A DNA stretch of 64,000 nucleotides from Chloroflexota bacterium (GCA_016860845.1 BOKF01000008.1:216239-280238), one strand, 5' to 3'. Shown: positions 25,518 to 36,100, numbered from the stretch's first letter. The notes: generated by a model from the letters alone, not told the origin. Numbers and translations are program-made.

Positions 25518-27953
25518 TTAAAACAGCTTATCGCCAAAGTAAAGTTTGTAAAGATCACAGCGGCAGGTATATACATCGCCGCTGCCTTTGATTAACCCGG
25601 CGCGCAGCAGGCGGAAGAGGGATTTCTCGTCGGGGCAGCACTTGGTCAGGATGACTTCTTTGAGCGCGTTTCTGAGTTCAGGTTTATCGTAGATCGTCCA
25701 GTATTGATGCCGCAAATGGTCGCCAAACGGACCGTCATCAGCCGGGGCTTGCTGGCGCAGGTCGGCCCAATTCAGGCCCTCGGTGACCATTTTGTAGAGA
25801 GCCAGACGGGTCAGGAAAGGATGGCCGTTCAGCAGGGCCATCAATGCCGGCAGGTCGCGTTCGGCGACGGGCGCGCCGTGACGCTGGTTGAGATCGCGCA
25901 CCTGGTTTTCGTCAAAGTCGGTCAGGCCCAGGTGCAGCCCCACGTTAAAGGGCGATTGGTGAAGATCGTCAATCAACAGGTACGGTTCGGTGGAGATCAC
26001 CAGGACCAGGTTGAGCAGTTCCCATTCCTCGCGGGAGGCCCGGCGATTGTGCCAGGAACGCAGCAGGCCAAAGAAATCCTGGTAGAAATCGGTGCGCAAC
26101 AGGCTGTCGGCTTCATCCATCGCCAGCACGACCGGCTGGTCAAAAGCGGGCAGGACAGACTGCTCCATAAAGCGGGTTAGCTTTTTGAACGGGCTGCGCG
26201 AGCCTTCCCAGGCTTCTTCAACCAGCTCTTCATCCAGGTCAAGCTCCTCACAGATGGAGACGGCCAATTCGTGCAGGAATGGGTCCGGCTCGGCTAACTG
26301 GTCGCTGCCAAAGCTTTGAAAATCAAGAAAGACCACGTTGACCTGCTGCTGGCGGGCGTAATGAATTCCCCGCATAAGCAGCGAGGTCTTGCCGGTTTGG
26401 CGCGGGGCGCGGATGGTGGTGGTGGTGCCCCATTTAACCATTTGATCTTTCAAGTCGGCGTCAACTGCCCGTTCCACGTAGAGGGTATCACGCAGCTTGA
26501 CCGCTCCACCGGGGACGACCAGTTTTTGTAAAAAGCGCGGGTCAAAGGCCGGCAGCGGCGGCGACGCGGTTTCGTTAGCCGCAACCAGCCGCCCATCTTC
26601 GGAGAGAATGCTGGTTTCTTTCGATACGCTGGCCGGGGCGAGGACGGCCTGGGGCGGCAACTGGCCGCCCATTGCGCTCAGAATTTCCTCGACGACCCGA
26701 TTATTGTCTGCTTTGCTTTGCCACTCGACGTAATGAAGCGGCTCCAGAAAGGCGGGCACCGTAAAAGGCCCGAGCGCTTCATTGATAATGCGCACTGACA
26801 ACAGGTGCGGCTTGTCGTGGAGGAGGTAATAATCATAGGCTTGATTTACCTCGATTTGGACCATTTCGCTGTCCGCCGCCGCTTGCGAGACGAGCACAAT
26901 GAAGAAGTCGCTGGCCTTGATTTGGCGGTCTACCTGCTCCACCCACGTTTCATCAGTTTGGGTGATAGGGTCAATGTAAACGTGATGCCCGTAGGAGGCT
27001 AATTTTTCGTATAGAAAGAGGGCTATCTTCTCGTCAGGGTCCGTGTAGGGTTTATAACAAATGAACAGGCAAGCAGATTCGCTGGCAACAGGTTGAGACT
27101 TCTGATTTGAATCTAAACCTTCAAGCGCGGCCAGCATTTCCTGGGCTGAAGGATAGCGCCAGGCCGGGTCTTTAGCCATAGCTTTTTGAATAATTTGCTC
27201 CACGGCTTCGGGGAGATGGGGGTTGATGCTGCGGGGAGGCGGGGGCTGGTCATTGATATGTTGGAACATAATGCTCATCGAGGTATCGCCGCTGAAGGGG
27301 AGCTGCCCGGTCGTTAGCTCGTACAGCATAACCCCCAGCGAATAGACATCAGTACGGGCGTCAATCTTCCAGCGGCCGGAGCCTTGTTCCGGCGACATGT
27401 AATGCGGCGTCCCCAGGATGTCATGCGTACTGGTCAGTCGTTCCCCGCTAACAAACTTGGCGATGCCAAAATCGGTCAGAATGGGCTGACCTTCCACATT
27501 GAGCATGACATTGTCCGGCTTCAAATCACAGTGGATGACCCCCCGGTTATGGGCGTAAGCTACAGCGGCAGTAATTAGTCGCATCAGCCGCAAAGCTTCC
27601 TCCAGGGGCAACTCTCCCCCCACGGCGTCAATGCTCTCCAGACGATGAGCCAGACTTTCACCCTGAACAAACTCCATGACCATGTAAAAAACGTCATCCT
27701 CGACGTCAAAATCATATACCTGGACAATGCCGGGGTGGCGCAGGGCGGCCACCACCTTAGCCTCCCGGCGAAAGCGCTCGACCACGCTGGTGTCGCCGAC
27801 GCGGTGCAGGTGGATCAGTTTGATGGCTACGTCCCGATCAAGCGCGGTGTGACGGGCTTTGTAAATTTGGCCCATCCCGCCCTCGCCAAGTAATTCTTGG
27901 AGAACATACTTGCCAATTTGTCTACCAATTAATTTACTTTTTGTGCCTAGCAT
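25518..27953 (-). CDS. Ser/Thr kinase - TIR - AAA_35 NTPase fusion protein
   Basis: 811 aa, soluble, no TM. Residues 12-280 are a Hanks-type kinase with GEGGMG (23-28), VAIK Lys45, Glu64, HCDLKPDN (141-148, Cys replacing Arg of HRD), DFG (161-163) and GTPHYMSPEQ. Residues 293-428 fit a TIR domain: ACLFICYKPY, a DETWVEQVDRQIKASDFFIV helix/strand and SEMVQIEV with Glu368 at the position of the TIR catalytic Glu. Residues about 470-811 are an AAA_35-type STAND-like NTPase with Walker A RAPRQTGKTSL (515-525), Walker B VVLAMDEAD (608-616), STE sensor, SPFNVG, LNGHPFLTR and a C-terminal winged-helix-like segment. Architecture suggests signal-dependent NAD cleavage or TIR signalling gated by nucleotide and phosphorylation. 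Function is inferred, not shown. Confidence 0.87.
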   Translation of the reverse strand: MLGTKSKLIGRQIGKYVLQELLGEGGMGQIYKARHTALDRDVAIKLIHLHRVGDTSVVERFRREAKVVAALRHPGIVQVYDFDVEDDVFYMVMEFVQGESLAHRLESIDAVGGELPLEEALRLMRLITAAVAYAHNRGVIHCDLKPDNVMLNVEGQPILTDFGIAKFVSGERLTSTHDILGTPHYMSPEQGSGRWKIDARTDVYSLGVMLYELTTGQLPFSGDTSMSIMFQHINDQPPPPRSINPHLPEAVEQIIQKAMAKDPAWRYPSAQEMLAALEGLDSNQKSQPVASESACLFICYKPYTDPDEKIALFLYEKLASYGHHVYIDPITQTDETWVEQVDRQIKASDFFIVLVSQAAADSEMVQIEVNQAYDYYLLHDKPHLLSVRIINEALGPFTVPAFLEPLHYVEWQSKADNNRVVEEILSAMGGQLPPQAVLAPASVSKETSILSEDGRLVAANETASPPLPAFDPRFLQKLVVPGGAVKLRDTLYVERAVDADLKDQMVKWGTTTTIRAPRQTGKTSLLMRGIHYARQQQVNVVFLDFQSFGSDQLAEPDPFLHELAVSICEELDLDEELVEEAWEGSRSPFKKLTRFMEQSVLPAFDQPVVLAMDEADSLLRTDFYQDFFGLLRSWHNRRASREEWELLNLVLVISTEPYLLIDDLHQSPFNVGLHLGLTDFDENQVRDLNQRHGAPVAERDLPALMALLNGHPFLTRLALYKMVTEGLNWADLRQQAPADDGPFGDHLRHQYWTIYDKPELRNALKEVILTKCCPDEKSLFRLLRAGLIKGSGDVYTCRCDLYKLYFGDKLF

Positions 27954-28303
27954 CGGTCTAATCCTACTTGGTATCTACAACGGAGGTGGGGAGTTAATCC
28001 GCAATCCCAGATGATTGCTAGCGCGTTTGGCCGGGTCAGTAAGTTTAGCAGGTCAAGTCTTCGGTGCTTAAACTTTCTAACCATTTCAAACCATTTTAAC
28101 ACATCTGGGCGCAGCCCACAATCAGGCCATTAGGCCCATATTTTTATAGATTTCGTCGTAACTCCTCAGGTGGCCCTAAAAGAGGCCGGTTTTGGGCCGG
28201 GATTGGGGGATTAGGAGTTTTTTATTTTTTGTTTTATCCCCAAATCTCCAAATCCCGGCGAAATTCTTTGGTTTTGGCCCCTCATCCGCGCAGATACAAT
28301 CCG
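27954..28303. other. intergenic region between same-strand genes
   Basis: 350 bp. The half nearest the kinase gene probably holds its promoter (TTGACC and TTTGAAA motifs are present but no clear pair). The far half contains the dyad at 28197-28259. Confidence 0.4.
28197..28259. repeat. dyad family GGGATTGGGGGATTAGGAG, copy 1
   Basis: Left arm CCGGGATTGGGGGATTAGGA, T-rich loop TTTTTTATTTTTTGTTTTA, right arm TCCCCAAATCTCCAAATCCC. A second copy at 54947-55010 conserves both arms and the unusual T-rich loop. Confidence 0.8.
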
Positions 28304-30781
28304 TCAACTTTTGATTTGAAGGTTGCCTAGATTTATAGCATCGTCGGGTAAAGACATCCCCGCGGCCCGCGCCGGAAGACGCACTCCGCTGCTGAGATTG
28401 TACAGACCTGCCAAAACCCGGTATTTGCCGGGAGAGACGGTGGACAGATCCAGCTCGTGGGGGTCGAGGATAACTTCGCCGCTATCCCAAAGACTGGTCG
28501 GGTAATCGCCGGAGAGAGGTTGAGAGTCGAAGCCGATGAACTTTTGCTGCGGGTCGCTGGGCCAAAGTTGAATAAAAACGGTGTAATCGGCGGCTGGTTT
28601 GCTTTCAGCCAGCCATTTAAAGGTAATTTCGCAGGTTTGCCCTGGGCGCTGGCAGCCAATAATGGCCGTGCCGGTCAAGTGAATAGCATCTTCAAATTCA
28701 GCCACGGATGGAGTATCTGGAATTGAAGGCCAGCGGGCAGGAATTAGCTTCAACTGGCCGACCGTCGAAGCTGCGGGCTGGCCGTTGGGACCGGTGGCCT
28801 CGATGCCAGGCCGGCCCGGTTCGCTGAAGTCAAACAAGCCGATATTGACGAGCAGCCGGGTTGGGGCCGCTGCCCCGCCCTCGACCATGACTGGATAGGT
28901 GTCGGCAATAATCTGGCCGGGTTGGAGGGTTCGGGTCGGGCGCAAGCCGAGGCCAGGATAGGTGTTGAATTGGCCGACATTTCGGTAGCCTCGCCCGATG
29001 AGATGGACAAAGACGCTGTAGTTGGTGGTCATGGGCTTAAGCGCCTGCCAGTAGGCGCTCACGGGAACGCGCTCGCCGGGACGGGCCACGGCTGCGTCAA
29101 TTTTGACGCCGATCAATTTCATCTCATCCCGGTAGGTTAGGTTCAGTCGGGCTAAATCGGCAGGCAGGCCGGCTTCGGTCAGGAGCGGCGTGGGAAAATA
29201 CTCCGGCGCAACCACCCCAAAAGGCAGCCAAGCCGCCAGCCCCATCATAATGGCGAGAACAAGGCTGAGAAGGGGCAGGCGCAGACGCGCCGGACTCAGC
29301 GCCCACCAGCCCGCGACGATGATGATGGCTATGGAGCCAAGCGCCGGTAAAAGCTGCCGGCCCTGCAGACCGCCTTCAATCGCCACCAGCCGGGTGAGGG
29401 AAAAGGCCAGGGCGATGGGGAAGAGAAGGTGAAGGATCAAGGATGAAGGATGAAGGATGAACCCCCATCCGGGGGCAGGTGATGAAGGGTTGGAAGGTTG
29501 GAAGGTTGGAAGGTTGGCGGACGATTTCTTATTCACCACACTTGCCCTGTGGGTTCGCCATTCGCCATTCGCCATTCGCTGGCGGACCCATTGCCATAAA
29601 TACACCAACCCTGCCAAAACTACGCCCACTAACCCCACCCGGCTGATGATGCGGTAGATGGTATAAACCCATTCCGGGGCGACGATGTTAAGCCAGCCAA
29701 AGGTGGCCCAGAAGGAGACTTCGCCGGTGGAGAGGGTGTAGAGAAATTCGCCCAGAGTCAGGGGCTGCTGTTCGGCATTGAAATAGATTTGGTAAAGCCC
29801 GCGCTGAAAGAAGTCGCCGTAGAGTTGGTAGTTACGCCAGTACCACCACCCGCCAACAGCCAGAAAAAGAAGGCCGATGATCAATCCATCCCGCCAGAGC
29901 AGCCGGGCCATGCCGGGCTGTTTACGGGCAGCTACAGCCGTGAGTAAAAAAGCGACGGCGGCCACCAGGCCAAAGGAGAGGCCGGTCATCTTTGAGAGCG
30001 AGATAAAACCCAGGACAAGACCGAGAGCCACGGCTCGACGCCAGTGAGGACTGGGACCGTATAAAACATATCGTTGGGCCAGCCACAGGCCAACGGCGCA
30101 AAAGGCCATATTCGCCGGCTCATTGGCCACGGAAGCGGTGATAAAGGCAAACATCGGCTGGCAGGCCACAAAGAGGGCGACAAACGCGGCAAAGGATTTT
30201 GGATTGGAGGACTGTAAATCGTAATTCGTAAATCGTAAATCAAAAATTTCGAGGGCAGTCAAATAGGTAAAAATGAGCGTAATCAGGCCGTAGGCCATTG
30301 AGTAGAGGCGCAGGATGTGGACGGTCAGGGCAAGGCCGTGATAGGGGAAATTTTCGGCCGAGGTATGCAGGAAGTTATTTTTGTTGCCGGGATCCAGGGC
30401 GTAACCCAGCGAGGCGTGCGGATTAACCCGCTCTTGGAGGTAATCGTCAAAACTGTCCAATTCAAAAGGCTGCACCAGCAGCGCGCCGATAGCGTAATAG
30501 AGAGGCGGTTGCTGCCCGCCCCAAATGCCCTGACCTGGCAGCATCACCGGCAGCCCCTTGCCCTCGGCGAGGTACTTGACGTGGCCGGTATGGGTCCATT
30601 CATCGGGCGCTTCAAAGATGGGCGTGATGAAGAAGTAACAAAAGGCCAGGCCGAGATAGACCGCCAGGGCGAGAACAAGGCCGGGGTGGCTGCGGAGGAG
30701 GAAGTAAGGAATAAGGAGTAAGGAGTAGGGGGACCCTCTTAAGCTTCGCCATTCGCCATTCGCCATTCGCTGACTCGTCAT
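28304..30781 (-). CDS. large GT-C-like membrane protein (ArnT/DUF2142-like), paralogue 1
   Basis: 825 aa. After a repeat-derived N-terminus (MANGEWR and LLLIPYFLL stretches) comes a TM helix, then the first periplasmic loop with FEAPDEWTHTGHVKYLAEGK and GQQPPLYYAIGALL, around ten TM helices, and an extracytoplasmic C-terminal part with two similar beta-rich domains (VSAYWQALKPMTTNYSVFVH and ITFKWLAESKPAADYTVFIQ). It probably transfers or handles a polysaccharide sugar; the donor is unknown. It overlaps the start of the preceding paralogue's end by 4 nt. In-frame repeat arrays lie at 29427-29518, 29556-29580, 30213-30243 and 30700-30775. Confidence 0.8.
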   Translation of the reverse strand: MTSQRMANGEWRSLRGSPYSLLLIPYFLLRSHPGLVLALAVYLGLAFCYFFITPIFEAPDEWTHTGHVKYLAEGKGLPVMLPGQGIWGGQQPPLYYAIGALLVQPFELDSFDDYLQERVNPHASLGYALDPGNKNNFLHTSAENFPYHGLALTVHILRLYSMAYGLITLIFTYLTALEIFDLRFTNYDLQSSNPKSFAAFVALFVACQPMFAFITASVANEPANMAFCAVGLWLAQRYVLYGPSPHWRRAVALGLVLGFISLSKMTGLSFGLVAAVAFLLTAVAARKQPGMARLLWRDGLIIGLLFLAVGGWWYWRNYQLYGDFFQRGLYQIYFNAEQQPLTLGEFLYTLSTGEVSFWATFGWLNIVAPEWVYTIYRIISRVGLVGVVLAGLVYLWQWVRQRMANGEWRTHRASVVNKKSSANLPTFQPSNPSSPAPGWGFILHPSSLILHLLFPIALAFSLTRLVAIEGGLQGRQLLPALGSIAIIIVAGWWALSPARLRLPLLSLVLAIMMGLAAWLPFGVVAPEYFPTPLLTEAGLPADLARLNLTYRDEMKLIGVKIDAAVARPGERVPVSAYWQALKPMTTNYSVFVHLIGRGYRNVGQFNTYPGLGLRPTRTLQPGQIIADTYPVMVEGGAAAPTRLLVNIGLFDFSEPGRPGIEATGPNGQPAASTVGQLKLIPARWPSIPDTPSVAEFEDAIHLTGTAIIGCQRPGQTCEITFKWLAESKPAADYTVFIQLWPSDPQQKFIGFDSQPLSGDYPTSLWDSGEVILDPHELDLSTVSPGKYRVLAGLYNLSSGVRLPARAAGMSLPDDAINLGNLQIKS
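29427..29518. repeat. in-frame GAAGGATGA and GGTTGGAA tandem repeats
   Basis: AAGGATGA units (three) and GGTTGGAA units (four) flank a short non-repeat stretch. They encode ILHPSSLILHLL and NLPTFQPSN in one loop of the GT-C protein. Confidence 0.8.
30213..30243. repeat. in-frame GTAAATC heptamer array
   Basis: GTAAATC, GTAATTC, GTAAATC, GTAAATC in tandem inside the open frame, encoding FDLRFTNYDLQSSN. It shares its unit with 19829-19894. Confidence 0.75.
30700..30775. repeat. repeat-built start of the GT-C gene
   Basis: AAGGAATAAGGAGTAAGGAG and CGCCATTCGCCATTCGCCAT arrays make up the first ~30 codons. The same CGCCATT unit recurs in frame at 29556-29580. The true start may lie downstream of the array. 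Confidence 0.65.
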
Positions 30782-33105
30782 GGCAAAGCAATCTCCACGC
30801 TGTTATCTTGGGAGGGCAGGGTTGACTCGCCAACAGGCAGGCGTTGGCCGGAGGTCAGGTCGTAAAGACCGAGGCGCACGGCAACTGCTCCCGGCGACGG
30901 CGGGAGGGAGTGGGTATCGGCGATGAGTTCGCCGGGCGCCCACCAGCGAGTGGGATAAGCATTGTTAGCCGGGGGGCCGTCAGCTTGACCGATTGTGACC
31001 CCGTTGGCGTCCAGCAGGTGGAGAAACACGATGTAATCTTCACTCACCGGCGCGAGCGACTGCCAGTAGAGTCTGACTGCAGGCTGGCCTTCTCCCTCGG
31101 CCGGGGGGATAAAATCATAGCCAATCAAGGCAATGGCATCGGCAAAATTAACCTGAGTGGGCTGGGCAGGCTGGTAGCGCGGCCACGTTTTGGGCACAAT
31201 CTTGATCTGGCCGACGATGGGCGTCACTTCTCTACCGCTGGCATCCAGGGCGGGAAAACCAGCGCGCGCGGGCGAGTCAAAATCAAACAGGTTGACCGCC
31301 GCCCGGGCGACCAGCGGCTCCGAGATTTCTTGCTCCAGTTTGAGCGGATAAACATCCGTGAAGGCATCGCCGGGCTGAAGATAGCGCGTGGGCCGCAAGC
31401 CGAGGCCAGGATAGGTTTCGCGCCGGGCGAGTACACTGCCGTCGGGGGCCAGCAGCACGGCGGCGACGCTGTAATTCTTATCCAGCGGGGCAAGGGTTTG
31501 CCACTGGGCGCTGACCAGCACGACATCCCCTGGCTTGGCGACGTGACCTTGCTGGCTAGACACCTGGCCGCCGGCCAATTTGAGGGCGTCAAGAAAAGTC
31601 AAGTCTAGTGTCCCATTGGCTTGCCGGTTCACTGGCTCACCGGTTCGAAAGGCCGGATAGATGAGCCAGCCGAGACTGTAAATATTGAGCGCCAGCAAGG
31701 CCGTAATGACCCCGGCGCTGAACCAGCCGGACAGGCGGCGCGGCAGCAGGGCATGCCAGCCCAGAGCCAACAGCAGGGAGATGGCGGTGATGGCCGGAAA
31801 AACCAGACGGGTGTGCGAGACCGAACCAACTTCCATGACCCAGCGCAGGTAGAGAGCCAGGTTAAAGGCAGCCCACAGCAAGAGAGGGATAATCTTCTCG
31901 ATGCTGATGTTGCTTAGGTTGAACGGCAGCGGCCTTGCCTTATCCCCCTGGACCAGCCTGGCTGCCAGCGCCAGCAGCAGGCCGATGAGGCCCAGCCGGG
32001 TGAATCCAAACAACAGCCGGAAAATCCACTCCGGTGGGCGAATCTGGCCCCAGCCGAAGGTGGCCCAGTAGGCCCGCTCGGCTTCTGTGCGTAAATCCCA
32101 GACCTGGGCCAGGGACAGGTTACTCCGTCCGGCCAGATTGAGGTGGGTGTCGGTGGCAAACCACTCACCGTAGAGCGTGTAATTGCGCCAGAACCACCAG
32201 CCGGTCAGCGCCAGCGTGGTCACGCCGATGATGATCAGCCAGCGGATCGTTAGTTGCAGCGGCTCCTGATGCAGTTCGCTCAAAAAAAATAAACGCAAGA
32301 AGATGATAAAAGCCACCAGAAAAAGGGTGGTCAGGCTGCTGAGTTTGGTGAGTATGGCCAAGGCGGTGAGCAGGCCGAGAAGCAGGGGAGCAGGGGAGCG
32401 GAGGAGCAGAGGAGATTTCGCCCCTGCCCCTTTGCCCCCGTGCTCCCCTGCTGTTCTCATAGAAGGTTCGGTGAATTTCAACGCGGCTAACACGGCCCAT
32501 GTGGTTAGCGCAGCGGAGAGGCTGTCGTTGCTGACGGTGGCAGAAACGCGGATGAATTGGGGGTTGAAGGCGGTGAGCGCCGTTGCCGTTAAGACTAGGG
32601 GGAGGCTCTGGGGAAAAAGGTGACGGGCCAGGAGAAAGGTTCCCCCGACCGCCAACATTCCAAAGAGCAAACTCCACCAGCGGCCGATATGAACAGCCAG
32701 GGCGGCCCGCTGATAGGGAAAAGCGTCCATAGGACCGTGCAGAACCAGGTTCTGGTTGTCGTTGATCAGGGCGCGGACCTCGGTGAAAAGCCAGTGCGGG
32801 TTGCGCTGCAACAGCTCCGGCAGATTGCCGCTGTCAATCCAGAAGGTACTGGCGGCGACAATGGCATAATAGAGCGGCGGCTGGGTGCCTTCCTGGTTCC
32901 ACAGTTGGCCGGGTACAGCTACAGGCAAGCCCTGGCCGTCGGCTAAATGCTTAATGTAGGGATAGTGCAGGGTTTCGTCGGAGTTTTCAAAAACAGGGGT
33001 GAGACTGCCATAACCCAAACCCAAAAGCAGGAAAAGGGCGATAAAAATCCAGAGAAAAGCGGACCCTCCCCGGAGCAGCACGCCGTGTTTGGCCAAACAG
33101 CTCAT
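30778..33105 (-). CDS. large GT-C-like membrane protein, paralogue 2
   Basis: 775 aa and clearly related to the following gene: FENSDETLHYPYIKHLADGQ, QPPLYYAIVA, about ten TM helices, and two C-terminal extracytoplasmic domains with SAQWQTLAPLDKNYSVAAVL and VRLYWQSLAPVSEDYIVFLH. It overlaps the GAF/PP2C gene by 4 nt and the next paralogue by 4 nt, so the three are translationally coupled. One inverted in-frame repeat occurs at 32382-32453. Confidence 0.8.
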   Translation of the reverse strand: MSCLAKHGVLLRGGSAFLWIFIALFLLLGLGYGSLTPVFENSDETLHYPYIKHLADGQGLPVAVPGQLWNQEGTQPPLYYAIVAASTFWIDSGNLPELLQRNPHWLFTEVRALINDNQNLVLHGPMDAFPYQRAALAVHIGRWWSLLFGMLAVGGTFLLARHLFPQSLPLVLTATALTAFNPQFIRVSATVSNDSLSAALTTWAVLAALKFTEPSMRTAGEHGGKGAGAKSPLLLRSPAPLLLGLLTALAILTKLSSLTTLFLVAFIIFLRLFFLSELHQEPLQLTIRWLIIIGVTTLALTGWWFWRNYTLYGEWFATDTHLNLAGRSNLSLAQVWDLRTEAERAYWATFGWGQIRPPEWIFRLLFGFTRLGLIGLLLALAARLVQGDKARPLPFNLSNISIEKIIPLLLWAAFNLALYLRWVMEVGSVSHTRLVFPAITAISLLLALGWHALLPRRLSGWFSAGVITALLALNIYSLGWLIYPAFRTGEPVNRQANGTLDLTFLDALKLAGGQVSSQQGHVAKPGDVVLVSAQWQTLAPLDKNYSVAAVLLAPDGSVLARRETYPGLGLRPTRYLQPGDAFTDVYPLKLEQEISEPLVARAAVNLFDFDSPARAGFPALDASGREVTPIVGQIKIVPKTWPRYQPAQPTQVNFADAIALIGYDFIPPAEGEGQPAVRLYWQSLAPVSEDYIVFLHLLDANGVTIGQADGPPANNAYPTRWWAPGELIADTHSLPPSPGAVAVRLGLYDLTSGQRLPVGESTLPSQDNSVEIALP
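32382..32453. repeat. inverted repeat inside coding sequence (GCAGGGGAG units)
   Basis: AGCAGGGGAGCAGGGGAGCG on one side and CCGTGCTCCCCTGCTG on the other form a dyad wholly inside the GT-C frame, encoding a Gly/Ala/Lys-Pro/Leu loop. It shows that dyads, not only tandem arrays, sit inside genes. The AGGAGCAGAGG unit also occurs at 14640-14690. Confidence 0.7.
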
Positions 33106-36100
33106 TTTTTGATGACCACCACCACGGTCATATCGTCGTTTTGCTCGGCCTGCCCGATAAAGTTTTGGGCGGTGTTGATCAGGTGTTCGGCGATAAATTC
33201 GGCGTCTCGGCTGGCAATCACTTCATTGATGGCCGCTTCAAGACGCTCAAAACCGAACAATTCGCGCGCTTCGTTTTGCGCTTCGACAATGCCGTCACTG
33301 GTGAAAATGATGGTGGTAAAGGGGTCGAGCAAAAATGTGTCGTCTTGATAATTTTGTTCGGGGGGAGAAAGCGCGCCGACGGGTAACCCGCTCACCGGCA
33401 AAAAATGGCAGCCGTGCGCCGTAGCCCCAACCGGAGCAATCATGCCGGCGCTGGCGACGGTCATCAACACGCCCTGAGGTTTCTGCTCACTGTCCTCATT
33501 TCCGTCTGGCGAGAGGGGAGTAAAGGTGGCGACCTGCAAGGCGACATTCATTTTATTTTCGCGAAGCCGGTTATACAGAACATGATTCAATTTGTTGAGC
33601 AGCTCGCCCGGCCCGACATCGGCCCTGATCTGGGCGTCAATAGCGGTAATCGCCACGGCCATATACAGCGCCGCGGGAATACCTTTGCCGCTGACGTCGC
33701 CAATAGCTACCCCCAACTGGTCTTTACCTGCCGGAAAGAAGTGAAAGAAATCGCCGCCAATATGGCGCGCCGGCAGGATGCGTCCCGAAATTTCCAGGCC
33801 AGGCACCTGGGGGACTAACTGGGGCAGCAAGGTTTCCTGGATGGATTGGGCAATCTCTAACTCGCGTTCCAGCTCGCGCACTTCAATCTCGTACAGGCGA
33901 GCGTTTTCCAGGGCAATGGCGACCTGGTTGGCAAAAGCCAGGGCCAGGCGTAAATCTTCCTCGTCGTAAGCGTTGGCCTCGGTATGGTTAATACTGATCA
34001 GGCCAATTACTTTATCACGAGAAATCAGGGGGATGCCCATCCAGGATTTGATCTGGTCGTGGGCTGATTTTTTAAAGATGTTGTAGCTGGCCGGTACGTT
34101 GCTCACGACCATCGGCTGGCGAGCTTGAATAGCTATTGTGCTGGGGTCTCGATCATTTTCCAAGATGACCGGGAAGGACATACCGATCACTTTTTTGGGA
34201 TTGGGGAAACCCCGCCCGGCAATGATGCGCCGCCGCTTGCCTTCGATCAGGTGAATGGCGGCGCTGTCGTATTTGATGACCCGCGCCAGTTGATCCAGGA
34301 TGCGTTCCAGGACCTCGTTCAGATTGAGGCTGGAACCGACGACAAAAGAAACTTCGCGCAGGGTTTCGGCCTGCTGCCGCCGCCGGTATTCGGCCTCGAA
34401 GAGTTCCACATTTTGCAGCCCAATGCCTAACTGATCCGCCATCGCCTGGCCCAGGGCAATGTCGCCGGGGGTGAATGTATGTTTGTGCTGCGTCGCCTCG
34501 ACGACAAGCACCCCGGCCACTTCACCCCGCATTTGAATCGGCACGATCAGCAGGGATAATGTTTCTGGCCCGGCCCAACCCAAGCGGGTCAAAACGGGCA
34601 GGGGGGGGATGGCTTTGGGCAAAAAAGGTAACAATTTGCCCTGGGTGTCGTCAATCACAAGGGGCTGGTGGGTCGCCATTAACCGTTCATACAGGGGATT
34701 GTTGCGCAGAGGCAATTGCCATCCCTCCAGGCCCTGAACCGGCCGGCCTTCTCCATAAACTTCCTCCGTCGGGAGAGCGACAGACTCATCCTGGAAATTG
34801 ACCTTAACCACCCCAACTTTTGCCTCAAAATCAAAAATGATGACACTCCCTTGCCTGAGATCAAGCGTCCGAAGATACTCCTGCAAGACCGTACTCATAA
34901 TCGTTTGGGCATCCTGGGTAGTAGCCAGGGCGCTGGCGACCTGATAAAGGGCGTTGCTCTCCTCCAAAGCCTGCCGGGTTTGTTTGATATACTGCAAATT
35001 TTCCAGGGCTACGGCAGCCTGGTTAGCCAGCAGCCGGGCCAGGCGAATGTCGTCGGCGCTAAAGCGGCGCTCTTGACGGGTTTCCCACAGCTCGGCCCAA
35101 CCGATGGCCTCATCTTTAACGACGAGCGGCACCAGCAGCCGTGAACGGCACTCTCTTTCGGCCATTTCCCGCCGTTCGGTTTCAGCCAGGCCAGGGTCGC
35201 CCCATTGGAACACGACCGGCTGTTGATTGCGCAGAGCCAGCAGCCAGGGGCGTTCGGCCAGATCAAAGGTTGAGCCAAGGCTGGCGGATTGCCCATTAGC
35301 TGCCGGCCCATTTTTCCGAAAACCGGCCTGAACCGTGCCGGTGTTTTGGGTCTTATTCCAACTGACAATATGCCCGCTGTTAACGTTTATAACCTGGACC
35401 ATCTGCCGGATCAAGATTTTTAGCACCGTTTCAATATCACGGGCCGAGGCAATGGCTGCGTTGGTTTCGTAGAGGATGGCTAATTCATTCAAATTGTTGC
35501 GGGTCTCTTCAAAACGACGGGAGTTATAGATAGCGGCTGAAATTTGCCTGACAATGCTTTCGAGAAAGCGCAAATCGTCTTTGATAAAAGGCGACTTGTT
35601 GAGGCGGCCAATGACGATCACTCCCATCATTTCCTTGAAGGCAGCCAGCGGGACACACAACAGATGCTCAACAGTCTGGTTGGATGGGTCGGTTACATTG
35701 AACATAGCCGCTTGACCCGACCTGGCGACGGCGCCGACAGGGCCTTGATCGAGCGGAATGGCTATAGGGTAATCCTGTTCCGGCAGCGGACCAATCGAAA
35801 GGATGGGCTGCAGGATATTCTGCCCCTTTTCCAGGAAATAGATACGGCCGTTATCGGCGTTTAAGAGGGTTTTGGTTTGCTCGACAATTTTCTCTAAAGT
35901 TGGCAGCAGTTCTAACCGCCCGGAGACCTGGCGGCTGGTTTCAAGCAAAACCTGCAATTCCTGGCTGTACTGCCACGTCTGAACTTCTGACCGCTTGATG
36001 TCGGTAATATCCGCGCTGATGATGCAAATTTCGGTCAATTGACCTTCAGGCTGGCTGGCTACCTCGGCATAGATCGGGTACAGGTGCAGTTGCACCCAAT

